DNA of 64,000 nucleotides, taken from Oceanospirillales bacterium. GTDB lineage: Bacteria; Pseudomonadota; Gammaproteobacteria; Pseudomonadales; Balneatricaceae. The stretch lies in NCBI GenBank assembly GCA_018223185.1, contig JAAEYW010000006.1, positions 140,786-204,785 of the forward strand, written 5' to 3'. Each line of letters starts with the position of its first letter. Position 1 is the stretch's first letter. Positions 31,682 through 40,765 of the stretch are shown here, one piece after another. The notes under the pieces are model-generated. The model did not search any database. It saw only the letters and a program-made list of their open reading frames with translations, and was not told the origin of the DNA. The position numbers and the translations under genes were made by a program.

Positions 31682-32661
31682 ACCCGGGGAGCCTGCACGT
31701 TGCTTAGAATATCCTTGAGCACATCGTCCGCCCGATAACCCTCGATCTCAAGATCTGCGCTGAGCTTAATGCGGTGACGCAACACCGCCGGTGCCACCGC
31801 TTTGATATCATCCGGCGTGACAAAACGCCGTCCTGAGAGCACCGCATTGGCACGACCCGCCCGCAGCAGCGCAATGCTTCCCCGCGGGCCACTGCCGGTC
31901 TCAATACCACTCCAGTCACGGGTTGTTCTGACGATGTTCACCGCATAGGCGACAATCTGTTCATCCACCCCAAGCGTCGAGGTGTAGCGTTGCAGGCTGA
32001 TGATCTCTTCAGGCTTAAGCACCTCCTGAATGGATGACACATCCAGTTTATCCGCGACTGAGCCAGAGGTGATCTGTTTCACCATCAGCAACTCTTCATC
32101 CATATCCGGGTAGTCGATATAGACCTTCAGCAGAAACCGGTCCAGCTGAGCCTGTGGCAACGGATATGTGCCCTCCTGCTCTATCGGGTTCTGAGTTGCC
32201 AGCGCCAGAAATGGCAGCTGTAACTCATAGGTTTGCCCCTCGATAGTCACCTGCTGCTCCTGCATCACCTCCAGCAATGCTGACTGCGTTTTAGCCGGAG
32301 CCCGGTTGATCTCATCTGCCAGCAGGAAGTTGCAGAACACCGGCCCTTTGCGCACCCGGAACGAATCGCTCTTACGATCAAACATGATATGACCGCTGAT
32401 ATCGCTGGGCATCAGGTCGGGGGTAAACTGCACCCGGTTAAACACGCCACCCACTGCGGCAGCCAGACTGCGAACCAGCAGGGTTTTGCCCAGCCCTGGA
32501 ACGCCCTCTACTAATACATGGCCGCCAGCCAGCAGGGCAATTGTGGTGTCCCGTATCACCTGACGCTGACCGATCACCGCCTTGCCGATCTCCTGCTCCA
32601 GCTGCCCGAGTTTGCGCAGCACCTTCTCCGACAGCTGTTCCTGAACCTGCAAATCGCTCAT
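31678..32661 (-). CDS. MoxR-family AAA+ ATPase
   Basis: A 327-residue ATPase of usual MoxR length. Walker A is EGVPGLGKTLLV near residue 55, Walker B FLLADEINRAPAKTQSALLEVM, sensor 1 LATQNPIEQEGTYPLPQAQLDRF, and the C-terminal lid has the RHRIKLSADLEIEG segment. MoxR proteins act as chaperone-like remodelers for vWA-type partners; here the obvious partner is the DUF58 protein encoded immediately downstream with a 4-base overlap. It also overlaps the upstream DUF4350 gene by 4 bases. Confidence 0.94.
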   Translation of the reverse strand: MSDLQVQEQLSEKVLRKLGQLEQEIGKAVIGQRQVIRDTTIALLAGGHVLVEGVPGLGKTLLVRSLAAAVGGVFNRVQFTPDLMPSDISGHIMFDRKSDSFRVRKGPVFCNFLLADEINRAPAKTQSALLEVMQEQQVTIEGQTYELQLPFLALATQNPIEQEGTYPLPQAQLDRFLLKVYIDYPDMDEELLMVKQITSGSVADKLDVSSIQEVLKPEEIISLQRYTSTLGVDEQIVAYAVNIVRTTRDWSGIETGSGPRGSIALLRAGRANAVLSGRRFVTPDDIKAVAPAVLRHRIKLSADLEIEGYRADDVLKDILSNVQAPRV

Positions 32662-33863
32662 CTTAACTCCCGCTGTTTCAAGCCACTGGCCAGCTGCTGC
32701 AGAACCAGTGTTGCTTTAATAAAATCCTGATCTTTTGTAATCTCATGATAAAGACTGCGCTCGACGGCGGCCGCCGCCATGCCGGTCTTCTCGCCGATCC
32801 ACTCAGCGCGCTGGCTGTTATTCATCGGGTTAAGCGAGGGGTGGCGCTTGCGCCATCCCAGCTCCAGCGCCTTACGATTGTTTTCAAACAGACTGTACCC
32901 TCTGTCGATACGCCAGGCATAATGCGCAGTCGCATCAATGTGTTCTAACAGGTTACGCCGTTGCTGGTTTTGCAGGCTCAGACGCGGGCCGGTATAGAGA
33001 AACAAACGCCAGCCCATCAGCAATAGCAATGCGACCAGCGTACAGAGAATAAATGGGATTTTCTGCCATAACAGCTCTGGCAGTGGCAGTGCATCAATAC
33101 TGTATTGCAACCAGACCTTACGACTTCCGACAACAAGATGGCTCAGCAGAAAAGCGTTATCATCTTCGCCGATCCGGTCATTGGTAAACAGATCCAGATC
33201 ACTCAGCACGATCACCCGCCCACGGCCGAACTCGTATCTGAGATAGTTGGCCCCCTGGTCCGATCCGAAACGTTCAGTAGCCCAGCTGTCGCCATCTTCC
33301 AGAATACGATCCCGTCGGAAACTGACGTTCACCGGCTCGGCCTCACTGGCGATGGTCAGCCTGACAGGCCGGTAAGGAGGGGACTCTGAGGCACGGCTAT
33401 CAGCGTTCTCTGCGGGCTCTTCCGGCTGCTGACCCTCTGATGATCCCGGTGGCAACATCCGCACACCAAGATATTGCAGAAACGGATCACTGTCGCCATC
33501 GTCCTGATAAAAATAGTCCGACGTCAGAATCAGTAAGCCACCAGCTTCGATCCAGTGATCCAGAGTGTCTATCTGCTGATCGGTCATCTGCGGAGGCATG
33601 CGGCGAACCAGCAACGCATCACCGGGAGGTGGTAATGTTGAAACCAGGTCACGGGCGCGAAAACTTTCTGCGTCATACCCCAGCCGTTGCAAAAAACGCT
33701 CAGCCGCCAGAAAACGATTGCGTACCGCTTCAGGAGATATATCAGCCCGCTGTTCCTCTGTAACCTGCTCGTGATTAGCGAAAAACCACTGGGCATACCA
33801 GACCACTCCGATCAGCAGTAACCCGCCCAACAGCCAGAGGAAAACCCGGTTAGCGGTCGACAT
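32658..33863 (-). CDS. DUF4350 domain membrane protein
   Basis: About 401 residues: an N-terminal helix (VFLWLLGGLLLIGVVWYA), a periplasmic domain with the DUF4350 pattern (NRFLAAERFLQRLGYDAE, TLPPPGDALLVRR, GGLLILTSDYF, GRVIVLSDLDLFTNDRIGEDDNA), a second helix (IPFILCTLVALLLLMGWRLFL) and a cytoplasmic tail of about 100 residues. DUF4350 resembles a GATase-like fold that senses or binds a ligand, but no function is known. I chose ATG 33863, with AGGAGG 9 bases upstream; the longer frame has no such site. It overlaps the DUF4129 gene by 14 bases. Confidence 0.85.
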   Translation of the reverse strand: MSTANRVFLWLLGGLLLIGVVWYAQWFFANHEQVTEEQRADISPEAVRNRFLAAERFLQRLGYDAESFRARDLVSTLPPPGDALLVRRMPPQMTDQQIDTLDHWIEAGGLLILTSDYFYQDDGDSDPFLQYLGVRMLPPGSSEGQQPEEPAENADSRASESPPYRPVRLTIASEAEPVNVSFRRDRILEDGDSWATERFGSDQGANYLRYEFGRGRVIVLSDLDLFTNDRIGEDDNAFLLSHLVVGSRKVWLQYSIDALPLPELLWQKIPFILCTLVALLLLMGWRLFLYTGPRLSLQNQQRRNLLEHIDATAHYAWRIDRGYSLFENNRKALELGWRKRHPSLNPMNNSQRAEWIGEKTGMAAAAVERSLYHEITKDQDFIKATLVLQQLASGLKQRELR

Positions 33864-35364
33864 TGCCGTAAACCTCCTGCCATTGCTGACACAATGCAAC
33901 AACGGGTTCTTCCGCCGGGACAATATGCCCGTAGGCCATGCGTAGCCAGTGCTGAGTCAGGCTATTAAAATAGTCCGCTTCGCCAGCACTGCGGTTATCC
34001 CTGACCAGCTGTTCACACTCCCCCTCTGTGGCACTATCGGGAATATCGATATGCTCCTGAATCACCAGATAAACCAGAGCGCCCCGATACAACAGACTCA
34101 GGGCCTCTCTGAAGGCCCCCTGCGCGATCAGTCGCCGGGCTTCCTCAGCCGGATCATCCGGCAGCTGGTCTGGCCGCAGATCCAGACCAAATAACTCAAC
34201 CGGCCTGTTTCTCCCCTTACGAACCGGACGACGCTGAAAATCTCTGAACCACTGACTGTTTTTAGCAACCTGATAAATCAGAAACACAGCCACAGAAATC
34301 CCGGCAATCCAGATCAGAATTTTGCCAATATCAGCACTGCCTTCCAGAGCCCTCCCCACGCCGTTTAACAGCTTTGCCAGCAGCTCGATAAACCCGTTAT
34401 CTGAATCGCGATCAGTTTCTGGCTGGCCGGTATATTTCCAGTAGTGAGTCTGTTCATAACGCCCAAAGGCTTCATCCGCCAGCACCTTCCCGATCAACGG
34501 CTTTGCATCCTGAGCACTCACCGGCTGTCCGGCATCGGCAGGGGTACTGATCAGCGGTGCAGCTATAGCCAGAACCGTGGCCAGCATCATCGCCGCAACA
34601 CCGCTGCGGGTTCGGCTGGAGGCATTGCCTTTAACGCGTTCACTGGTACGGCGGAAGTTGATCTCGATATCCCAGGCTTCCAGCTCACTACGACGATTAA
34701 GGTAAAGAGCAAACCCGGCTGCCACATAGAACGGCGCGATAACAGACATACAGAGCAAACCACCAGCCAGCTGCAACCAGTCGCCAAACCGGCCTGGGGC
34801 AAGAAACAGGTCGCTGAAACTGGTCCATCGCAGGTCTTCCGGTATCAACATAAAAACAACCGTGACAAAGGCGATCTCTAATACCGTTTCCAGATGGATA
34901 CCGATCACTGTCAGCCAGGTTGCCGCATGCTGTTGTCTTCCCAGCACCCGCAAACGGTCGCGACGGGCAGTCCCTTTTAACTGTTCCAGCAGTGCCACCG
35001 GCAGTGTGAATGACCGGGAGGGGTTAAAGCGGCGAAAGGTGAGATTAAGCAGCAGCTGCGGTCTGACAACTGACCACCACTGACGCAGCACCACTTTAAC
35101 CCCCAGTTGCTCACCAAACACTGCCCGGCTTAACCAGAACATCAGCGGGGGTTCATAAAGCGGTTTAAACCACCAGATAATCAGCATCAGCCAGCCCAGC
35201 TGATCATATAACAAAAAGAACAGCACGATCCCCAACGGAGCAGCGCAGCTGAGCCAGAGTAACCAGAGCGGTTTGAACCAGCGCCGGGCCAGAGCAAAGC
35301 CAAGATCTATCGCCTCCCAGGGAGTGCGGCGGCGCAGGGATATTTCGAGCTTATCGAGTTCCAT
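33850..35364 (-). CDS. DUF4129 domain membrane protein
   Basis: A 504-residue protein with about five N-terminal membrane helices (PLWLLWLSCAAPLGIVLFFLLY onward), a large periplasmic segment near residues 270-345, another helix (ILIWIAGISVAVFLIYQV) and a C-terminal cytoplasmic DUF4129 domain. That domain has the pattern DDPAEEARRLIAQGAFREAL, LLYRGALVYL and a closing TEGECEQLVR. DUF4129 is often found with MoxR/DUF58 or transglutaminase proteins. It overlaps the SpoIIM-like gene by 14 bases, so translation is likely coupled. Confidence 0.85.
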   Translation of the reverse strand: MELDKLEISLRRRTPWEAIDLGFALARRWFKPLWLLWLSCAAPLGIVLFFLLYDQLGWLMLIIWWFKPLYEPPLMFWLSRAVFGEQLGVKVVLRQWWSVVRPQLLLNLTFRRFNPSRSFTLPVALLEQLKGTARRDRLRVLGRQQHAATWLTVIGIHLETVLEIAFVTVVFMLIPEDLRWTSFSDLFLAPGRFGDWLQLAGGLLCMSVIAPFYVAAGFALYLNRRSELEAWDIEINFRRTSERVKGNASSRTRSGVAAMMLATVLAIAAPLISTPADAGQPVSAQDAKPLIGKVLADEAFGRYEQTHYWKYTGQPETDRDSDNGFIELLAKLLNGVGRALEGSADIGKILIWIAGISVAVFLIYQVAKNSQWFRDFQRRPVRKGRNRPVELFGLDLRPDQLPDDPAEEARRLIAQGAFREALSLLYRGALVYLVIQEHIDIPDSATEGECEQLVRDNRSAGEADYFNSLTQHWLRMAYGHIVPAEEPVVALCQQWQEVYGNVDR

Positions 35365-36337
35365 CCGCCCCCCGGCCCGCGAAGATAAAATAGAGAATCA
35401 TCATAATCCACAGGATGACAGCCGCGACATATTTAACCCCATTCGGCAGGTCGCTGGCAGACCAGAATGCTTCGATAAAAGCAGCTCCCAGCAACATCAG
35501 CCCTGCCCCCATCACCAGAGTGATAGCCCTGCCCGCCTGAAGTCTGATCGCATCCAGTCGGCTATAACGGCCAGGGCTGATCACCCCTCGCCCCACCATC
35601 AGACCCGCGGCGCCACTGATTACGATAGCCGTCAGTTCCAGCGCCGAATGGCCGCTGACAAAAGGCCAGAAAGTGTCGGTATAACCAAGGCTGGACAGAT
35701 ACCCCGCCACGCCACCGATCACGATACCGTTATAAAACAGTGTAAAAACCGTCCCTATCCCCGCCAGAATACCCATCGCAAAGGTACGAAAGCCGATGCC
35801 GATATTGTTATAAATATAGAAACCGAACATGGCGAAGTCAGAGTCGGCGCTGCGCTCAAGAGTGCGCCCGGTACGTGCATTATCCGGCCGGTACATCTCC
35901 TCCATCTTACTGACTTCAGCATCACTCATCAGGCTATGGATAAAGGTGTCATCGAACATGCAATAGCCGCCTACCAGCAGGGCTGGCAACAGAAACAGCG
36001 CTAATGCGACCAGGAAATAACAAATATTGAGTCTCAGACTGGCCGGAAAATCACTGGCAATAAACGTCAGCAGCCGCCACAACCAGGCTCCCCGCCGGGT
36101 ATAGAGTTGCTGATGGCCACGCAGCACCAGCCGGTGAAGATACCCGACCAGTTGGGGGCTATAACGACGTGCTCTTGAGAGTGCATAATGATTACACAGC
36201 TGACGATAGAGCTGCGGCAGATCCACGGGTAAGTCATCCCCGGTGCGTCGCAAACGAAACTGCTCCAGTTCATCTAACTGTTGTTCCAGGCGTTCCCACA
36301 CCAATTGATAACGTTGCTCGAACTGTTCCTGCTTCAT
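35351..36337 (-). CDS. SpoIIM-like (stage II sporulation protein M, DUF95) membrane protein
   Basis: A 328-residue protein: a soluble N-terminal helical part (about 100 residues) followed by about six transmembrane helices. The family region has NNIGIGFRTFAMGILAGIGTVFTLFYNGI and GHSALELTAIVISGAAGLMVG. Despite the name, SpoIIM-like proteins of this type are common in non-sporulating bacteria next to RDD and MoxR genes. The ATG overlaps the RDD stop in an ATGA. Confidence 0.88.
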   Translation of the reverse strand: MKQEQFEQRYQLVWERLEQQLDELEQFRLRRTGDDLPVDLPQLYRQLCNHYALSRARRYSPQLVGYLHRLVLRGHQQLYTRRGAWLWRLLTFIASDFPASLRLNICYFLVALALFLLPALLVGGYCMFDDTFIHSLMSDAEVSKMEEMYRPDNARTGRTLERSADSDFAMFGFYIYNNIGIGFRTFAMGILAGIGTVFTLFYNGIVIGGVAGYLSSLGYTDTFWPFVSGHSALELTAIVISGAAGLMVGRGVISPGRYSRLDAIRLQAGRAITLVMGAGLMLLGAAFIEAFWSASDLPNGVKYVAAVILWIMMILYFIFAGRGADGTR

Positions 36338-37038
36338 CGGTTTCCCCGGGTAAGCCAGGCGGCATATCCAAGAATTTCAGTTACAGCAGCCGAGCCCTGT
36401 TTACCAGTTATCGGATAGAGAGAGGTCGCCAGCTCGATCTGACGCTCCTGACTTAACTGCGGACACCGCTCGGCGAAGCGGATCAGTTCCCATTGCTCGT
36501 CAACGCTCAGATCAACGGGAGGCCGTCGGACCTCGGCAGCGGCTAACTTAACCCGCGCCTGACCGGTTTCCCGATACACAACCAGAGTACCGGCAGCCAG
36601 ATCGCCCAGGCGCTGAAAGTTTCTGTTCATTAACATCGATAACAGGCCTGCCGCATAGAGAAATGGCAGAAAGTCTGCCGCCCTCAGAAGGTTGCGAATC
36701 AGTGAAGACGAGAAAGTAACCGGTGTGCCATTATCCTGCATAACCACCAGCCCCATCGCTTTCTTTCCGGGCGAAGCGCCGTTGTACAGTTCAAATACGA
36801 CCGGATAAAACCACTCAATCAGAAAGAACATGATCAGCATCACTGAGGTGCCGACACCGCCAAAAAAAGCAAATATCCCGGAAACCAGTCCATACAGAAT
36901 AGCCCGGATCAGCATATCAATGCTCCAGGCACAGGCACGCACAACCGGGCCGGCCAGCCGCAGCTCAAGCCGGATACCTTCGGGGGTTTCATGACGTCTG
37001 ACGGTGTCCGTCAGGGGACTCATCTCTCGATTCATCAT
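36334..37038 (-). CDS. RDD family membrane protein
   Basis: A 234-residue protein with the RDD domain (Arg-Asp-Asp type motif at CAWSIDMLIRAILYGLVSG) and helices including GTSVMLIMFFLIEWFYPVVFELY. The typical GASPGKKAMGLVVMQDNG and FLPFLYAAGLLSMLMNRNFQRLGDLAAGTLVV follow. The function of RDD proteins is mostly unknown; some act in ion transport. It is 15 bases after the zinc-ribbon membrane protein gene and starts the strictly overlapping part of the operon. Confidence 0.88.
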   Translation of the reverse strand: MMNREMSPLTDTVRRHETPEGIRLELRLAGPVVRACAWSIDMLIRAILYGLVSGIFAFFGGVGTSVMLIMFFLIEWFYPVVFELYNGASPGKKAMGLVVMQDNGTPVTFSSSLIRNLLRAADFLPFLYAAGLLSMLMNRNFQRLGDLAAGTLVVYRETGQARVKLAAAEVRRPPVDLSVDEQWELIRFAERCPQLSQERQIELATSLYPITGKQGSAAVTEILGYAAWLTRGNR

Positions 37039-37053
37039 TTGGGAGACTACAAC

Positions 37054-38331
37054 TTAGTTGTAGAAAATATCCCGGTAAGCGGTGTACATTGAAGCTGCCA
37101 GCATAGGAATAACCACTAGCAGGCCCAGACCAAACGGGATGACCGCTACGATAAGCAGCACTGTCACGATAATAGAATAAACCAACCCCGCCAACATATT
37201 CTTCAGGCAGGCACTAAAACTCATTTTCATGGCAGTGATAGCCGACACTCCGTTCAGAACGACTAAAGCAGGTGCAAACCAGTAAGCCATGATGACTGGC
37301 ACGATAAACAGAGCGCCAATCAGCATAGGCAATACCATCGCAGACATCATTCCCGGCCCCATATTGTCTGGATTTCCGCCACCCATCATGAAAACCGCGC
37401 CTCCCGCGAATATCATGATGCCGACAACGACAACGAAAACCGACACCATATAAAGCAGCCCCACCAACATCAGCTGTCCGACATTGTTACTGAAACCACT
37501 GAACAGGTGCCCGATACGAAAATCACCGCCCTCCTCCTGCGACCGGCAACCAAGCATGAAGCCTGCCGTTATCACCGGAGAAATAATTGTCACGCCAACG
37601 GATCCAACAACGGGAATCACACTCAGTACTGTCGATATGATCACCCAGATTACAATCGCCACGATCCAGGCAACCGGGTTCTGCTTAAAGTGCCCGAACC
37701 CCTCGGCCAGCCAGCGCCACCCGTGGGAAGCCGGGACGGTAAACGGACCGCTGAGATCCCCCTCCTCATATTCCTGATTCAGGTCCGCTTGCGGCGCCTG
37801 ATAGGGATTGGAAGACGAGGCAGTGCTGCTGTAATCATAATCAGGGGATTGTTTATCTGAAGATGAGTGATCTGAAGATGCGTTTTCTGAAGCCGCAGCG
37901 GTAAAGGCCTGACCGCTTCCCGGTATCGCAAGATATTTCGAGATAACAATTTTACAGTCTGAACAGCGATCATCGGCGACCTGCTTAGAGCCACATTTAG
38001 GACAGACCGTGACATCAGCGATTGTCGCCGGATCGTCATTGCCGTCTGCAGACTCATCACCTTCAAGCTCCAGTGCCAACGCAGGCTTAGCCACAGGTTG
38101 CAGTGCAACCAGCTCAACGTCGAGCCCCATGGCGGTCAGCACAGAACGGTATTTTTCCGCTTTGGCCTTATCAAGATCACTTTTGATGACAGTTTCTGTA
38201 CCGGCCAGGACCACAGTACGGGCCTTCGCTTCACTGCATCTGAACTTTTCTGAAAATGCAGTGACTACCGCTTCAGGATCGATACCTTCGGCAATATTCC
38301 CGCTGAACACGACTTTAAACTGATCCGACAT
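37054..38331 (-). CDS. BPSS1780-type membrane protein with N-terminal zinc ribbon
   Basis: About 425 residues in three parts. Residues about 1-75 form a small alpha/beta module (FKVVFSGNIAEGIDPEAVV to AMGLDVELV) seen before various membrane domains. Residues about 110-135 form a zinc ribbon with two CxxC pairs (CPKCGSK and CSDCK). After a Ser-rich linker comes a C-terminal part with six or so hydrophobic helices starting NPVAWIVAIVIWVIISTVLS, resembling BPSS1780-family proteins. GGGAG lies 8 bases before the ATG at 38331. The 15-base gap to the RDD gene suggests it is the first gene of the same operon. Function unknown. Confidence 0.75.
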   Translation of the reverse strand: MSDQFKVVFSGNIAEGIDPEAVVTAFSEKFRCSEAKARTVVLAGTETVIKSDLDKAKAEKYRSVLTAMGLDVELVALQPVAKPALALELEGDESADGNDDPATIADVTVCPKCGSKQVADDRCSDCKIVISKYLAIPGSGQAFTAAASENASSDHSSSDKQSPDYDYSSTASSSNPYQAPQADLNQEYEEGDLSGPFTVPASHGWRWLAEGFGHFKQNPVAWIVAIVIWVIISTVLSVIPVVGSVGVTIISPVITAGFMLGCRSQEEGGDFRIGHLFSGFSNNVGQLMLVGLLYMVSVFVVVVGIMIFAGGAVFMMGGGNPDNMGPGMMSAMVLPMLIGALFIVPVIMAYWFAPALVVLNGVSAITAMKMSFSACLKNMLAGLVYSIIVTVLLIVAVIPFGLGLLVVIPMLAASMYTAYRDIFYN

Positions 38332-38492
38332 TTGCAAAACTCCCTGTTGCGCCCTGTTAGAGTGGATTTCATTCTAACGCCAACACGATAATTCACAAGA
38401 GTTCAGGTCAATAAAACAAAGCAGAAAAGTGCATAAAATTAGAAGGTTAGTCACCACTGCAGGAAAACATTAAATCACTTCATGAGGGTCTG

Positions 38493-38881
38493 TTACTGAG
38501 GCAGATCAACCCTGATTTCAGTTCCGCCATACTGATGCACGAGGCCATGCGGCCCTGACCTTAACGGTCGTGATGTCTGCCGGAATAGCGACCGGGCGGA
38601 GTGAACGGGTGAAGGACTGTTCACCTGTGCGCGGATGAAGCAGTGTCCGGGTGGCCAGAATAGCGCCTGCAGGATCAACAACCTCCCACTTATTTGCATA
38701 GTGATCCCAGCCCGTGTCGTCATGGCGAACCGTCACACTGAAATCATATCGATGGTTGCCGCGTGGGGTTAACGTTACATTCAGCACATCAACTTCTCCG
38801 GCATCAGAAACACCGGAAAACAGAAACCCTGCCGATAAGAGGCAACCAAACAGCCCGACTATAGAGATATGTGTTTGTCAT
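38493..38881 (-). pseudogene. Small exported protein gene broken by two frameshifts
   Basis: The central frame encodes a protein related to a family of small periplasmic proteins (VTLTPRGNHRYDFSVTVRHDD, GWDHYANKWEVVDPAG, LLHPRTGEQSFTRSLRPV). Its expected C-terminus is in another frame (SGPHGLVHQYGGTEIRVDLPQ, ending 38493), so a single-base shift occurred near 38550. At the other end a good signal peptide (LFGCLLSAGFLFSGVSDA) is in frame with the body but has no usable start codon before an upstream TGA. The nearest ATG (38881) is in a different frame. Two shifts in 390 bases indicate decay, unless the assembly is wrong. Confidence 0.6.
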
Positions 38882-38972
38882 AGTCTGAATATAGCGTATT
38901 GAAGCGTACAGATAGAACGTAAATACAAGGTAAGCAGCGATTAAACAGACGATAAATTAACTCAACAGTCCG

Positions 38973-39563
38973 TCAGACTAAAACACTCCTGCGCCGATAA
39001 GCGACCATCGTCAGTAATACAGTACAGGCAAGAGCGATAGACAGCGGAAACAGCACGGTTGTCACTGAATAGCTCTCCAGTGCAAGAATAGCGAAGCAGT
39101 TACGCAACATAAACGACAGAAAGAACAGCTGGCTCTCCTGATGGGGAAATGCATAGGCTTTACGGATTGTAGGACCAAACCCTAACAGATCAACAACGGT
39201 CAGAACTACCACCGTCCACAGAGGGTCCGATGTTAAATACCAGAACGGCAGCGATGCCAGTGCCGTAGCAAAGAAAGTCCAGTCGATTCGGGTGATACTG
39301 ATATCCGCGCGTTTAATAAATGCCAGCACCGCCACAGCGACGGTGATTGCACCCGAAATACCGATCGGCCAGGCACCAACGCCCCCGTCAGCTTCCAGCT
39401 GAGCCAGAAAAACAATAACGGTTGTAATCCCCCAGATAAACCAGGAAAAAACATGCGGTCGGGTTTTACCTTTCAATATGGAACGGATATAGGGAACAAA
39501 CGCGACAAACGTCAGCATGATGGCAAGCCCGCTGAACAGCAGTTTAAACTCAAGATCCATCAT
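38973..39563 (-). CDS. Seven-helix membrane protein of unknown function
   Basis: A 196-residue hydrophobic protein with about seven helices arranged as two similar halves. Each half has a Pro plus charged turn of the type FVPYIRSILKGKTRPHVFSWFIWG and FGPTIRKAYAFPHQESQLFFLSFMLRN, so it looks like a tandem PQ-loop/SWEET-type repeat. This is a structural guess and no substrate is implied. No strong ribosome-binding site precedes the two adjacent ATGs. It stands alone between the decayed gene and a methyltransferase gene. Confidence 0.65.
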   Translation of the reverse strand: MMDLEFKLLFSGLAIMLTFVAFVPYIRSILKGKTRPHVFSWFIWGITTVIVFLAQLEADGGVGAWPIGISGAITVAVAVLAFIKRADISITRIDWTFFATALASLPFWYLTSDPLWTVVVLTVVDLLGFGPTIRKAYAFPHQESQLFFLSFMLRNCFAILALESYSVTTVLFPLSIALACTVLLTMVAYRRRSVLV

Positions 39564-39597
39564 AACGGCTATATCCCCTTGCCCGGTTAAATTCTGT

Positions 39598-40281
39598 TTA
39601 GTCGCCCCCCTCCGCTGCCCTGCCGACCATAATAAGAGAAGCGGCAGCTCCCGTATCGGGATACGACGGTTCCTTTATCAGTTCAATGCGCAACCCATTA
39701 AGGGTAAATAATTCAGTCCAGGACTGCAGCGTACGGAAATACCAGGGGGCAGGATCACGAAACTGATCGCTGAAACCATCCCAGGAGCCTTTGCGCCAGC
39801 CATCACGGTAATGCTTACCGGTTATTAATCCGGGGTGAACGGTTTGAATAACAAACCGCCCACCGGGGTTTAGCAACCCGGGCATCACCCTGAACAGGGA
39901 CCTCACCGACTTATCTCCCAACAGGGAAAAATTACACACCGCAAGATCAAATGTTTCACCTAAGCGGCGCGCCGATAATGCCTGATATGCCAGCAGATGA
40001 AATCGGCCACTGCACGAACTTCTGGCATTCTCAATAAACGCCGGAGTAGCGTCAATGCCCGTTACCGACATCCCCTGGGCCGAAAGTTCACGGGCCAGCC
40101 ACCCTTCACCACAGCCAATATCCAGAACGCTTTCAACCCCGAAACAGCGGATCACACCGATGATCGCCTGATCAGTAACCCGCCTGCGGCTTTCAATCTG
40201 TTTCTTCTGAACAGCCGTAATCCAGGGCGCTGCATTCTCAACCCATGAATCGAGTATTTTTACCTCGTTGAAATCATCCAT
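39598..40281 (-). CDS. Class I SAM-dependent methyltransferase
   Basis: A 227-residue enzyme with SAM-binding motif I VLDIGCGEGWLARELSAQG near residue 54. The following VTGIDATPAFIENAR is the acidic loop and FDLAVCNFSLL is motif II, with GGRFVIQTVHPG behind. It belongs to the Methyltransf_11/25 group; the substrate cannot be predicted. It is 26 bases upstream of nothing coding on its strand except the next GFA gene's 3' end, so its operon status is unclear. Confidence 0.88.
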   Translation of the reverse strand: MDDFNEVKILDSWVENAAPWITAVQKKQIESRRRVTDQAIIGVIRCFGVESVLDIGCGEGWLARELSAQGMSVTGIDATPAFIENARSSCSGRFHLLAYQALSARRLGETFDLAVCNFSLLGDKSVRSLFRVMPGLLNPGGRFVIQTVHPGLITGKHYRDGWRKGSWDGFSDQFRDPAPWYFRTLQSWTELFTLNGLRIELIKEPSYPDTGAAASLIMVGRAAEGGD

Positions 40282-40307
40282 AAAACGACATCACACAATG
40301 ATTCTGA

Positions 40308-40697
40308 TTACTCAAATTCATCATACTCTGGCAGATTATTTTTAATGGTGTACCAGGGCGCCTTCTGCGATACCCAGATATGCTTCTCTTCAGCCACCTC
40401 CGGGTCATCATCCAGAGACCCCAGCCGTAAAATAATATGTGGGGTATTATCCCGCTTAGCATAGATCTGGGTACCACACTCAGGGCAGAAAAACCGATGT
40501 TTTCCGGGTGAGGACTCAAAGGATTTCAATCCCCCGTCAGACAGCAGATGAAAATTCTCATCCAGCACAGCGGATACGCTTGAAAAAGCCGCGCCATGAG
40601 CCTTTCGGCAGGTTTGGCAATGACAGTGAACAATCGCTCCTGGCTGACTGCTAATCCTGTACTTCACGTTGCCACACAGGCAGCTTCCCTGAATCAT
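40308..40697 (-). CDS. GFA (glutathione-dependent formaldehyde-activating-like) family protein
   Basis: A 129-residue zinc protein of the GFA/CENP-V fold. The cysteines lie at CLCGNVKY, HCHCQTCRKAHG and FFCPECGTQIYA. Most members have unknown substrates; the name derives from one Paracoccus enzyme and should not be read as a proven reaction here. AGGAGG lies just before the ATG. A second GFA gene is found at 45437-45841, about 30-40 percent similar by eye. Confidence 0.9.
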   Translation of the reverse strand: MIQGSCLCGNVKYRISSQPGAIVHCHCQTCRKAHGAAFSSVSAVLDENFHLLSDGGLKSFESSPGKHRFFCPECGTQIYAKRDNTPHIILRLGSLDDDPEVAEEKHIWVSQKAPWYTIKNNLPEYDEFE

Positions 40698-40765
40698 CTG
40701 ACCTCCTGTTCCTGCTTACTGCAGATAAATATAAAAATTGTTCTGTATTGCGCCACGCTCCAGCG

